A stretch of 17,077 bases of DNA, from contig JAMXLG010000434.1 in assembly GCA_024281135.1 (NCBI GenBank), forward strand, positions 1 to 17,077, given 5' to 3'. The notes beneath the pieces were generated by a model. That model made no database searches and was not told where the DNA came from. It saw only the letters and a list, made by a program, of their open reading frames with translations. Shown here piece by piece: positions 1-6,131 of this stretch; position 1 is the first letter of the stretch, and each line of letters starts with the position of its first letter. The position numbers were made by a program, and so were the translations under genes. Source of the DNA: Vulcanimicrobiia bacterium. GTDB lineage: Bacteria > Eremiobacterota > Eremiobacteria > Baltobacterales > Baltobacteraceae.

Positions 1-156
1 ATCGGCAAGCGATGCAAGGCGCGAGCGCCAGGTGCGCACGTCGAGCGCGCGCATTTCCCATTCGGGTGCCGCATGCGCAAAGCGCATAAAGAGCGTGACG
101 AACCGGTGGTGCCCTGAGATGCCGACCCGAGGCCGAGCTCCCCTTCGCCCAAACAT
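1..156 (-). CDS. Possible 5' part of a divergent gene (uncertain)
   Basis: An open frame on the minus strand runs from an ATG at 156-154 to the left edge without a stop, giving about 52 residues. From roughly residue 11 onward it looks protein-like, with GC-rich third codon positions and a mix of hydrophobic and charged residues (for example HHRFVTLFMRFAHAAPEWEM). It would be divergent from the glycosyltransferase. All three minus-strand frames and at least one plus-strand frame are also open here, as expected by chance in short GC-rich DNA, so support is weak. I do not recognise a family. The alternative is that this stretch holds the 3' end of an upstream plus-strand gene that stops at 115-117. 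Confidence 0.22.
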   Translation of the reverse strand, partial: MFGRRGARPRVGISGHHRFVTLFMRFAHAAPEWEMRALDVRTWRSRLASLAD

Positions 157-196
157 ACTCCCACGTAGCGTACCATATGGACGACGGACGCGCTGC

Positions 197-205
197 TGGT
201 ACACT
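197..205 (+). promoter_or_regulatory. Candidate extended -10 promoter for the glycosyltransferase operon
   Basis: The sequence TGGTACACT at 197-205 fits an extended -10 element (TG, one base, then TANNNT). It ends six bases before the ATG at 212. With usual spacing, transcription would begin at or next to the A of the start codon, giving a leaderless message, and no Shine-Dalgarno is seen upstream of that ATG. No convincing -35 box lies 17 bases upstream (ATGGAC at 177-182 is a poor match). This is a pattern match only. Confidence 0.3.
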
Positions 206-211
206 GAACGC

Positions 212-1456
212 ATGGGACGGCTGCGTGTTCTTTCCGTGATCAACGCGCTGAATTTCGGCGGTGCCGAGAGCCGCCTGCTGAGTCTTTCGAAATCCATCAA
301 TCGCGAACGCTTCGAACACATCGTCCTCACGTTAAAGAAACCGGATGTGGAATTCGAAACGCGTTTGGGGAGTTATCGACCGTCGTTTGCGGCGGCGGGT
401 ATCGTGGTCGTTGATTTGGGCGATACGTCGCCCGGGCTGGGACGAGCGACGGGATCGATCGGCAAGGTCGCGCGCTCAGCGCCCCGGTTGGTGCGCGTGC
501 TCTTTCGCCTCGCACGATTCATCCGCGAACGCGGCGTCGACGTCATCGATGCTCACATCGGAACGGCAAACCAACTGGGCGCGGCCGCTTCACTACTAAC
601 CCGGGTCCCCGTCGTTCTCACGACGTATCAGCAGGAGCAACGCAAACCCGCTTGGTTGTGGGAGTTATCGGAGCGCGTAGCCTTTACTGTGGCTTCGGCA
701 ATTGTGACGGATTCGGATCCCGTCGCTGAGCTAGTCCGGCGCAAAGTCTTACGTCCGCGACCGGTTCCCGTCATTCCCAACGGTATCGAACCTCCGCCAA
801 GCGTGCGGAGTTCGCGCGATATGCGAACCGAATTCGGCATCCCGACTGATCCCGGCATTCACGTTATCGGGCAAGTAAGCTCGCTAACGCCGCGCAAGGG
901 GCATCTGACGCTTCTCGACGCCGCAGCTCGCGTTCTCGCCGAAGATTCGTCAGCTTGGTTCTTATTATGCGGTTACGAACGTGTTGCAGGTCTTGCCGAT
1001 ACGCTGCGCGCGCGCGCTCGCGAGCTTGGGATCGCCGAGCGGGTCAAGTTTGTTTCTTATCCCGGCCCCATCGGCGATGTGTATCGCGCGATCGACATTC
1101 AGGTGCACGCGTCAACGGGAGAATCTCTCCCGCAAGCGATCATTGAAGGAATGTCGCTCGGCAAACCGTTAGTGGTGACCGGCATTGCCGGTATTCCGGC
1201 GATGCTCGTCGACGGCGAGAGCGGCTTCGTCGTACCACCCGCAGACGCGCATGCGCTTGCACTGGCGCTTCTGCGCGTCATCCGAGAGCCGGAGCTCGCG
1301 CGCGCGATGGGCAGCGCGGCTCGCGAACGATACACGCGAGGGCCGTACTCGCAAGACCGGATGACGCGCGCACTCGAGGTGATCTTTGAGAATGTTGCAC
1401 GGCCACGTGGAAGGGCACCGCGAGAACTCGATAAAACGCGTCATTTATGGACTTAG
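212..1456 (+). CDS. GT-B glycosyltransferase, GT4-like
   Basis: This is a 414-residue protein with the two-domain layout of family 4 glycosyltransferases, which transfer a sugar from a nucleotide-sugar donor to a lipid, protein or polysaccharide acceptor. The N-terminal domain opens with a beta strand and a GGAE glycine-rich loop at residues 16-19. The C-terminal domain begins near 215. VIPNGI at 187-192 marks the linker, and the E-x7-E donor-site motif is E304 and E312, followed by GIPAMLVDGESGFVVP. The frame is open from 32, but the first 60 residues of that longer version are low-complexity and basic, so the ATG at 212 is preferred, with the conserved strand starting at MGRLRVLSVI. The 3' end overlaps the next gene by 10 bp. 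Donor and acceptor cannot be told from sequence. Confidence 0.9.
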   Translation: MGRLRVLSVINALNFGGAESRLLSLSKSINRERFEHIVLTLKKPDVEFETRLGSYRPSFAAAGIVVVDLGDTSPGLGRATGSIGKVARSAPRLVRVLFRLARFIRERGVDVIDAHIGTANQLGAAASLLTRVPVVLTTYQQEQRKPAWLWELSERVAFTVASAIVTDSDPVAELVRRKVLRPRPVPVIPNGIEPPPSVRSSRDMRTEFGIPTDPGIHVIGQVSSLTPRKGHLTLLDAAARVLAEDSSAWFLLCGYERVAGLADTLRARARELGIAERVKFVSYPGPIGDVYRAIDIQVHASTGESLPQAIIEGMSLGKPLVVTGIAGIPAMLVDGESGFVVPPADAHALALALLRVIREPELARAMGSAARERYTRGPYSQDRMTRALEVIFENVARPRGRAPRELDKTRHLWT

Positions 1457-2214
1457 GCATACGCGGCCGCGTCGCGCTCGTCACGGGGGCGAGCGCCGGC
1501 ATCGGCAAAGCAGTTGCTCTTGCGCTTGCCGCCGAGGGCGTTACCCTCGCGATCGGAGCGCGGCGTGAAGACGAGTTACGTGCGGTCGCGGATCGAGCAA
1601 AGACGCTTGGTGCAACGGACGCGCGCGCGTTCACCGTCGACATGGATGATTCGCGTTCGGTTCGTTCGCTCGTCAATCGCGTGAACGATGCGTTCGGCGA
1701 GATCGACATCCTCGTTGCCAACAGCGGCGGCCCAAAACCAGGAACGTATTCGCAGATGAAGCTCGAAGATTGGGATGCCGCCTATCACAGCGTGTTGCGT
1801 AACATCCTTGAGTTGGTCGACGCCGTGATACCCGCGATGACCGCGCGTCAATGGGGACGCATCGTTGCGCTCACGTCGTCGTCGGTGAAACAGCCGATTC
1901 CGAATATCGTGCTTTCGAATGCATTCCGCACCGCTCTCGTCTCCGCGCTCAAATCGCTTTCGATCGACGTCGGCAAAAACGGCATCACCGTGAATTCCAT
2001 TGCGACGGGGCGCATTTTGACGGATCGTCTGCGCAAACTCTACCCAAGCGATGACGAGATGAACGCTGCTGCGGAAGCGGACATACCGTTGCAACGCGTC
2101 GCGACGCCCGAGGAATTTGCGCCGATGGTGGCCTTTTTGTGCGGTGAACCGGCGCGTTACGTCACGGGACAGACGATTGCCGTCGACGGAGGAATGATCA
2201 AGTCGCTGTTCTGA
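1447..2214 (+). CDS. SDR-family oxidoreductase lacking the canonical Tyr/Lys
   Basis: This 255-residue protein has the size and Rossmann fold of classical short-chain dehydrogenases, which use NAD(P)H. TGASAGIG at residues 13-20 is the cofactor glycine motif. NSGGP at 92-96 replaces the usual NNAG. The active-site serine region is TSSS at 143-146, and the C-terminal VTGQTIAVDGG is the usual substrate-side segment. The catalytic YxxxK is absent: the aligned stretch reads LSNAFRTAL, with Ser157 where Tyr is expected and Arg161 where Lys is expected. A recognised SDR subgroup annotated as FabG-like carries this kind of replacement (LSN-x-x-R), so it probably reflects subfamily chemistry and not decay. 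The ATG lies inside the end of the glycosyltransferase gene, suggesting translational coupling. Substrate unknown. Confidence 0.88.
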   Translation: MDLGIRGRVALVTGASAGIGKAVALALAAEGVTLAIGARREDELRAVADRAKTLGATDARAFTVDMDDSRSVRSLVNRVNDAFGEIDILVANSGGPKPGTYSQMKLEDWDAAYHSVLRNILELVDAVIPAMTARQWGRIVALTSSSVKQPIPNIVLSNAFRTALVSALKSLSIDVGKNGITVNSIATGRILTDRLRKLYPSDDEMNAAAEADIPLQRVATPEEFAPMVAFLCGEPARYVTGQTIAVDGGMIKSLF

Positions 2215-2228
2215 ACTCCGCGCAACCG

Positions 2229-2549
2229 ATGCCAGAGTTTATCCGCGTTGCCGCTCCCGATGCGGTGCCGCCGGGAACCGCGCATGCGTTTCCCGTCGGT
2301 CGTTATGAAGTTGCGTTGTTCAATATCAACGGAGAATACTACGCGCTGGAAAACGCGTGTCCACATCAGGGCGGCCCGATTGCGGACGGCTGGATCGAGG
2401 GACAAACCGTGACGTGTCCGTGGCACGCTTGGTGCTTCGACGTGCGAACGGGAAAAATGACGCTCGGCGATTTTGCGTGGATTCCGCGCTTCGAAGTCCG
2501 CATCGAAGGAGACGGAATCTATATTGCAACAGAGCCGCTCTCACTATGA
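2229..2549 (+). CDS. Rieske [2Fe-2S] ferredoxin
   Basis: This is a 106-residue single-domain soluble Rieske protein. The cluster ligands are clear: C44-P-H46 in ACPHQGGP and C63-P-W-H66 in CPWHAWCFD. Two cysteines and two histidines therefore bind a [2Fe-2S] cluster. The length and the absence of a signal peptide or membrane helix place it with NirD-like or dioxygenase-type ferredoxins in the cytoplasm, not with the Rieske subunit of the bc1 complex. It starts 14 bp after the SDR stop, so the two may be co-transcribed, and it could feed electrons to an oxygenase or reductase. No oxygenase alpha subunit is present in the window, so the partner is unknown. The stop overlaps the next start codon. 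Confidence 0.92.
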   Translation: MPEFIRVAAPDAVPPGTAHAFPVGRYEVALFNINGEYYALENACPHQGGPIADGWIEGQTVTCPWHAWCFDVRTGKMTLGDFAWIPRFEVRIEGDGIYIATEPLSL

Positions 2550-3052
2550 ACGATCAAGAAACGGCGTGGAACGGTATTGAGGGAACCGCGGGAGGAGCGG
2601 CCTTCGGCGCTGCGCTCGCGGAACTTGCGCGCGAGCGCGACGTCTCGTTTGAACGGCTGGGTGAAACAACCGGCCTTGGGGAGCCGCTGGTGCGCGCTAT
2701 CGTCGACGGTTCGCGTCGCGTCGGCATTTCGGCGCTTGCCGCACTATCGACGGCACTACGCTCGCGCCCGATCGAATTCTTGCAGCGCACCGGCATTCTC
2801 GGCCTCGAGGCGTACGCGTTCGGCCTCGATCCGCTGTACTTCTTGCCGGAAGGCCCGATCCGATACGACGCGCGGATCTACATGCGCGAGATCAATCCGC
2901 GCCATGCCGTTCCAGAAGCGGACATGACGCGGCGCAATCCGACGCTCGAGGCACTTTCGCGTGACGAGGTGCTCGATTCACTCGGAAAAATGGAACTGGA
3001 GTTCGCTTACCTGCTCCGAGCCGCGGTTCAGGAGACCGGCGGGACACTGTAG
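2546..3052 (+). CDS. Small helix-turn-helix (XRE-like) protein
   Basis: This is a 168-residue protein starting at the ATG of an ATGA overlap with the Rieske gene, which indicates translational coupling. The frame is open further upstream, but that part is antisense-like, arginine-rich shadow of the Rieske gene. Residues 20-82 resemble an XRE/HTH_3 domain: FGAALAELARERDVSFERLGE, then a turn and a second helix pair (EPLVRAIVDGSRRVGISALAALSTAL). The C-terminal half, about residues 83-168, is rich in proline and aromatic residues (GLDPLYFLPEGPIRYD), matches no family I recognise, and ends in an acidic helix. It may be a DNA-binding regulator or an adaptor. The HTH assignment rests on pattern, not on a profile search. 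Confidence 0.75.
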   Translation: MNDQETAWNGIEGTAGGAAFGAALAELARERDVSFERLGETTGLGEPLVRAIVDGSRRVGISALAALSTALRSRPIEFLQRTGILGLEAYAFGLDPLYFLPEGPIRYDARIYMREINPRHAVPEADMTRRNPTLEALSRDEVLDSLGKMELEFAYLLRAAVQETGGTL

Positions 3053-3087
3053 GTAGAGACGCGGCCGGGGCGAAACATCGGCGCACG

Positions 3088-3651
3088 ATGCAAGGAGTAG
3101 ATGGCAAGCGAATCGCCGCGCTTATCGGCGATGGATTCGAAGAAGCGGACCTGTTGGAGCCCCGCCGAGCGCTCGAAGACGCGGGCGCCGTGGTGACGAT
3201 CGTCGGTACAGACGAGAAGTCGCGCCAGAAGATTCGCGGCAAGCGTGGCATGGACGACGGTCAGTCGGTGCGTGCGGAGGAGCTCGTGACCGATTGCACG
3301 GCCGAGGACTTCGATGCCCTGCTCATTCCCGGCGGCACCTCGCCGGATCGCATCCGCACGAGCAAAGAAGTGCAACGCTTCACGCGCGAGCTCGACGGCG
3401 CGAAGAAACCGATTTTCTCGATTGGTCACGGCGCCCAAGTGCTCATCTCGTCGCAACTCGTTCGCAGCCGCCAAGTGACCGGCGCGCATTCGATTGCAGA
3501 CGACATTCGCAATGCCGGCGGCCTCTATCGCGATCAGCCGACCGTGCAAGATTCGAATTGGGTGACGACGCGCGGCGGCGAAGACATGCCGCAATTCAAC
3601 CGCGCGATGCTCGAAAAACTCGCTTCATCAGGAGCCGCGCAAACCGTCTAG
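3088..3651 (+). CDS. DJ-1/PfpI-family protein without the nucleophilic Cys
   Basis: This 187-residue protein has the length and order of motifs of the PfpI/DJ-1 family (class I glutamine-amidotransferase-like fold). GDGFEEADLLEP at 14-25 contains the conserved Glu18. DFDALLIPGG at 74-83 is the next strand and loop. The nucleophile elbow, normally A-I-C-H-G, reads S-I-G-H-G at 111-115. His114 is kept but the cysteine is glycine, encoded by GGT at 3424-3426, one base from TGT. The downstream region (VRSRQVTGAHSIADDIRNAGG) is well conserved, so the protein looks intact. Proteins of this family act as proteases, deglycases or chaperones, mostly through that cysteine, so a catalytic role is doubtful here. 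It lies 35 bp after the HTH gene with no clear ribosome-binding site. Confidence 0.88.
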   Translation: MQGVDGKRIAALIGDGFEEADLLEPRRALEDAGAVVTIVGTDEKSRQKIRGKRGMDDGQSVRAEELVTDCTAEDFDALLIPGGTSPDRIRTSKEVQRFTRELDGAKKPIFSIGHGAQVLISSQLVRSRQVTGAHSIADDIRNAGGLYRDQPTVQDSNWVTTRGGEDMPQFNRAMLEKLASSGAAQTV

Positions 3652-3680
3652 CCCCCGCCGTGCCATCCTGACGCCCCGTG

Positions 3681-3778
3681 TCATCCTGAGCTTGTCGACG
3701 GATCGTTACGATCGAAAAGCCCGGCGCGATTTCGTCGGGCTTTTGAATTGAGGCGATCCTTCGACAAGCTCAGGATGA
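3681..3778. repeat. REP-like 25-bp inverted repeat around a terminator
   Basis: The left arm is 3681-3705 and starts TCATCCTGAGCTTGTCGA. The right arm is 3754-3778 and is its reverse complement with a single mismatch in 25 bases (C in the left arm at 3699, A in the reversed right arm). The arms flank a terminator hairpin and could form a very long stem-loop. The core CTTCGACAAGCTCAGGATGA resembles a dispersed intergenic palindrome I recall from many GC-rich bacterial genomes. A partial third copy, CATCCTGA, sits at 3664-3671. The right arm runs into the 3' end of the membrane-protein gene. Confidence 0.85.
3715..3744. terminator. Bidirectional intrinsic terminator
   Basis: A 12-bp stem (3715-3726 with 3733-3744, one G-T pair) encloses the six-base loop CGATTT. 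The left arm begins AAAAGCCCG and the right arm ends CGGGCTTTT, so both strands give a GC-rich stem followed by a U-run. It sits between two convergent transcription units, the DJ-1-like gene on the plus strand and the membrane-protein operon on the minus strand, and can end both. Confidence 0.85.
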
Positions 3779-4435
3779 GACGGCGTCGCTGCGTGCGAGC
3801 GCTTCGCCGTATTGACGGAGCGCTACGAATCCGGCGATTGCGCAGAACAGCAGCTCGGTGGCGACGCCGATTGCGTCGCCTGCGCGGCTAAACACGGCGT
3901 CTGCGTATACCGCCAAGGCGTAGGCTACCGCGCTCGTAGCGAACGCGAGCGCAACGTAAAGTAGACGCTGCGCCTTTGAGCGCAGCGTGGCATTAAGCGC
4001 GACGAGCGTCGATGCGAATACCGATGCGAGCGCTAAAACGAAGAACGTCGGCGGTGCCGCAAATCCGCTCAAGAATTGCGCGAACCAGTAGACGAGCGCA
4101 GCGAGCGTTGCCGCGATCGCCGGGGCTACTGCCTTAGCTCGTGCAAGTTCGCGACCGAAGAGCGGCGCGCTGCGCTCCGTGATATCCAAATACGCGTGGC
4201 GACCGGGACCTTGCGCTAGCGCGAGCGCAATGCCAATTGCCGAACAGAAAAATACCGGTCCGGCGAGCCAGACGCTTCGGGTTGCAACATCGGCGGTGAG
4301 CGGATCGGCAACGGCTGAAACGCCGTGCGGTTGAATAAAACCGACGATTGCTGCAGTCACGCACGCAAATGCTGTTGCGCGCCGTTCGCCGCGCAGCCGG
4401 GAGCCCACTATTGCGGCCAGCGCGCGGCGCGTCAC
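3770..4435 (-). CDS. Six-helix membrane protein, putative ABC-type permease
   Basis: This is a 221-residue hydrophobic protein with about six membrane segments, near residues 20-35, 55-75, 101-121, 128-148, 158-178 and 190-207. The best start is the GTG at 4435-4433, which overlaps the stop of the ATPase-like gene as GTGA. The longer frame upstream is only a shadow of that gene. The position directly after an ABC-ATPase-like gene suggests a permease, but no family motif is recognisable and the partner lacks a working nucleotide site. The last three codons, TCA TCC TGA, come from the right arm of the inverted repeat, so the repeat sets where the protein ends. Function unknown. Confidence 0.72.
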   Translation of the reverse strand: MTRRALAAIVGSRLRGERRATAFACVTAAIVGFIQPHGVSAVADPLTADVATRSVWLAGPVFFCSAIGIALALAQGPGRHAYLDITERSAPLFGRELARAKAVAPAIAATLAALVYWFAQFLSGFAAPPTFFVLALASVFASTLVALNATLRSKAQRLLYVALAFATSAVAYALAVYADAVFSRAGDAIGVATELLFCAIAGFVALRQYGEALARSDAVSS

Positions 4436-4998
4436 GCGTGCACCACTTCGCGTTTCGCGCTGAATTCGAACGCCGCTCCGGCATCGAGATGCGTCGAGAA
4501 GACGGCGCACGGTCCCGCTGCTGCGAGAATCCTTTTTGCGAAAAGCGGTTGTGGGCGGTCGAGCACCAGCAGCGACGGGCAGCCGAGGAGTGCTGCGACG
4601 ATCGGATACGCGAATGCTTCGTGCAAGCCGGACAGGCGTTCGAGTAAGATCTGTGCGTGCGCGCGAGCTCGTTCGGTATCGATGTCCCACAAGGCGGCGC
4701 GGTAATCGATGAAATGCTCGACGCTCATTTCGGGCTGCGGAAGCGGATCGTGCGGGACGAACGCTGCGATGCGCTTGCAATGAACGGGCTGCACACGCGG
4801 ATCGTACTCGCCGATCAACACGATGCCGTTCGTGGGTTTCACGAGCGCAGCGGCCATCATCGCAAGCGTCTGCGCTTGCGCAGCGGTCGCGCAAACGCGC
4901 GCAACGTGTTCGCCGGGCGCGACGTCGAATGTTACCGGTTCGACGATCGCTTCACCAGGCGGCGCATATCGCGCATCGAGCATCCGCAGCACGTGCAT
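4432..4998 (-). CDS. Degenerate ABC-transporter ATPase-like protein
   Basis: This 188-residue protein follows the order of an ABC ATPase but lacks most functional residues. After the usual APGEHVA lead-in, the Walker A region (residues 35-43) reads CATAAQAQT, without its glycines and lysine. A Q-loop-like FVPHDP has His83 for Gln. The signature LSGGQ is reduced to LSGLH at 122-126. Walker B is kept as SLLVLD with Asp147, but the next residue is Arg, not the catalytic Glu. The H-loop STH (His170) is present. Normal family members are 200-300 residues. The frame is intact, so this is not a fresh pseudogene. It starts directly after the NAPRTase stop with no gap and overlaps the membrane-protein start. 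It may act as a structural partner. Confidence 0.7.
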   Translation of the reverse strand: MHVLRMLDARYAPPGEAIVEPVTFDVAPGEHVARVCATAAQAQTLAMMAAALVKPTNGIVLIGEYDPRVQPVHCKRIAAFVPHDPLPQPEMSVEHFIDYRAALWDIDTERARAHAQILLERLSGLHEAFAYPIVAALLGCPSLLVLDRPQPLFAKRILAAAGPCAVFSTHLDAGAAFEFSAKREVVHA

Positions 4999-6102
4999 CT
5001 ACGATACGTTCTCGAGTCGAGGATTCGGCCGCTCTGGACGCCCCACCTTATGACACTCCGTCCACACGCCGTCGCGCTTGAGTGCGACGATGTCCGCGGT
5101 GTAATCGAAGCGGCCGGAGCCTTCGAAAAATGCGCTGCCGACGGCGTAGGCGTCGACCGGGACGCCCGCGCGTTCGAATGTCGAAATGCGCGACGGTGTG
5201 AAGCCGCCGCTGACGACGATGCGCACGAAGTCGAACCCCTCGGCGTCGAGTGCGCGGCGAACGTTCCACACGAGTTGCGGATTGACGCCTGTCGGCGAAA
5301 ACGTGCCCATTTGATTCCAAATCGAACGGTCGACCAGCGTTCCTGATGTATCGAGCCGCACACCCCATAATCGTTTTCCGAGTTCACGCGCAACGTCGAG
5401 ACTCGTACGAACGCAGTCGTTATCGAAGTCGACGAGCGCAATGACGCTGACGCTTGGATCGGCGTATTCCGCAAATTTCTTCGTTGCGAGCACGGTGTCG
5501 CCGCCGTACGCTGCGATCAAGGCGTGCGGGACGGTCCCCATGCCGCGAGCACCCCACCATTCTGCATTCGCGTCGGTCGAAACGCCGAGTGCGCCTGAGA
5601 CATATGCCGCGTATCCGTCGCCCGTTTGCACCAAGTGATGATCGAAGCGAGCTGGAAAGAACAGGACCGTTTTTCCCTGCGCGGCGGACACGATGTTGCG
5701 CGCATTCGTCGCGATACGCGTCCGACGCGAGAGCACACCAAGATACGGCGTTTCCAAGTGCGCGAAGAGCGCGTAATCCCCTTCGATCGTCAGCGCGGTC
5801 TCATACGACTCGACGTGATCTCCGTCGTAGAGCGCACGCACGCGCAAGCGATCCCAACCGGGCTCCCACGTGCCGTCGTCACGCATTCGCCCACTGCAGA
5901 GCTTGAGGATCGCAACGGCTTCATCGATGCCGCCGACGACCGCGTCGTTGCGCTGGAAGACCTGCATGCGCACGACGGGGTCATAGCCGTCGCGCGCCAA
6001 GATGTCGCGAGTGCGGTTGAAATAGGTATCCGAGTAGTACCCGGCGCGCATCTTGTCGACGGGAAGGTTGAAAATCGCCGGGTCGAGCCGCTTTCTCGCC
6101 AT
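4999..6102 (-). CDS. Nicotinate phosphoribosyltransferase
   Basis: This is a 367-residue enzyme that joins nicotinate to PRPP to give nicotinate mononucleotide in NAD salvage (the Preiss-Handler pathway). The N-terminus YYSDTYFNRTRDIL at 22-35 is typical of the short archaeal/bacterial form. LSRRTRIATNARNI at 124-137 and GARGMGTVPHAL at 184-195 line the active site, with His193 the likely phosphorylated histidine. VRLDTSG (248-254), VVSGGF (296-301) and YAVGSAF (319-325) are barrel strands that bind phosphate. The start at 6102 (MARKRLDPAIF) is chosen because residues before it in the longer frame are arginine- and serine-rich shadow. It leads an operon with the ATPase-like and membrane proteins and faces polX across 29 bp. 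No Shine-Dalgarno is seen. Confidence 0.9.
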   Translation of the reverse strand: MARKRLDPAIFNLPVDKMRAGYYSDTYFNRTRDILARDGYDPVVRMQVFQRNDAVVGGIDEAVAILKLCSGRMRDDGTWEPGWDRLRVRALYDGDHVESYETALTIEGDYALFAHLETPYLGVLSRRTRIATNARNIVSAAQGKTVLFFPARFDHHLVQTGDGYAAYVSGALGVSTDANAEWWGARGMGTVPHALIAAYGGDTVLATKKFAEYADPSVSVIALVDFDNDCVRTSLDVARELGKRLWGVRLDTSGTLVDRSIWNQMGTFSPTGVNPQLVWNVRRALDAEGFDFVRIVVSGGFTPSRISTFERAGVPVDAYAVGSAFFEGSGRFDYTADIVALKRDGVWTECHKVGRPERPNPRLENVS

Positions 6103-6131
6103 CGCGGGCGTTTTCGCCGCGGACGCCGAAG

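Noticed and set aside
32..211. N-terminal extension of the glycosyltransferase frame from 32
   Set aside because: The extra 60 residues are basic, low in hydrophobic structure and unlike any GT4 start. The conserved first strand begins at the ATG at 212.
3028..3594. 188-residue minus-strand frame over the DJ-1-like gene
   Set aside because: It is antisense to a recognisable PfpI-family protein, is rich in Arg, His and Ala and has no motif.
4436..4894. Long N-terminal extension of the membrane-protein frame
   Set aside because: It fully overlaps the ATPase-like gene in another frame and is arginine-rich. The GTG at 4435 gives a hydrophobic protein with a GTGA coupling overlap.
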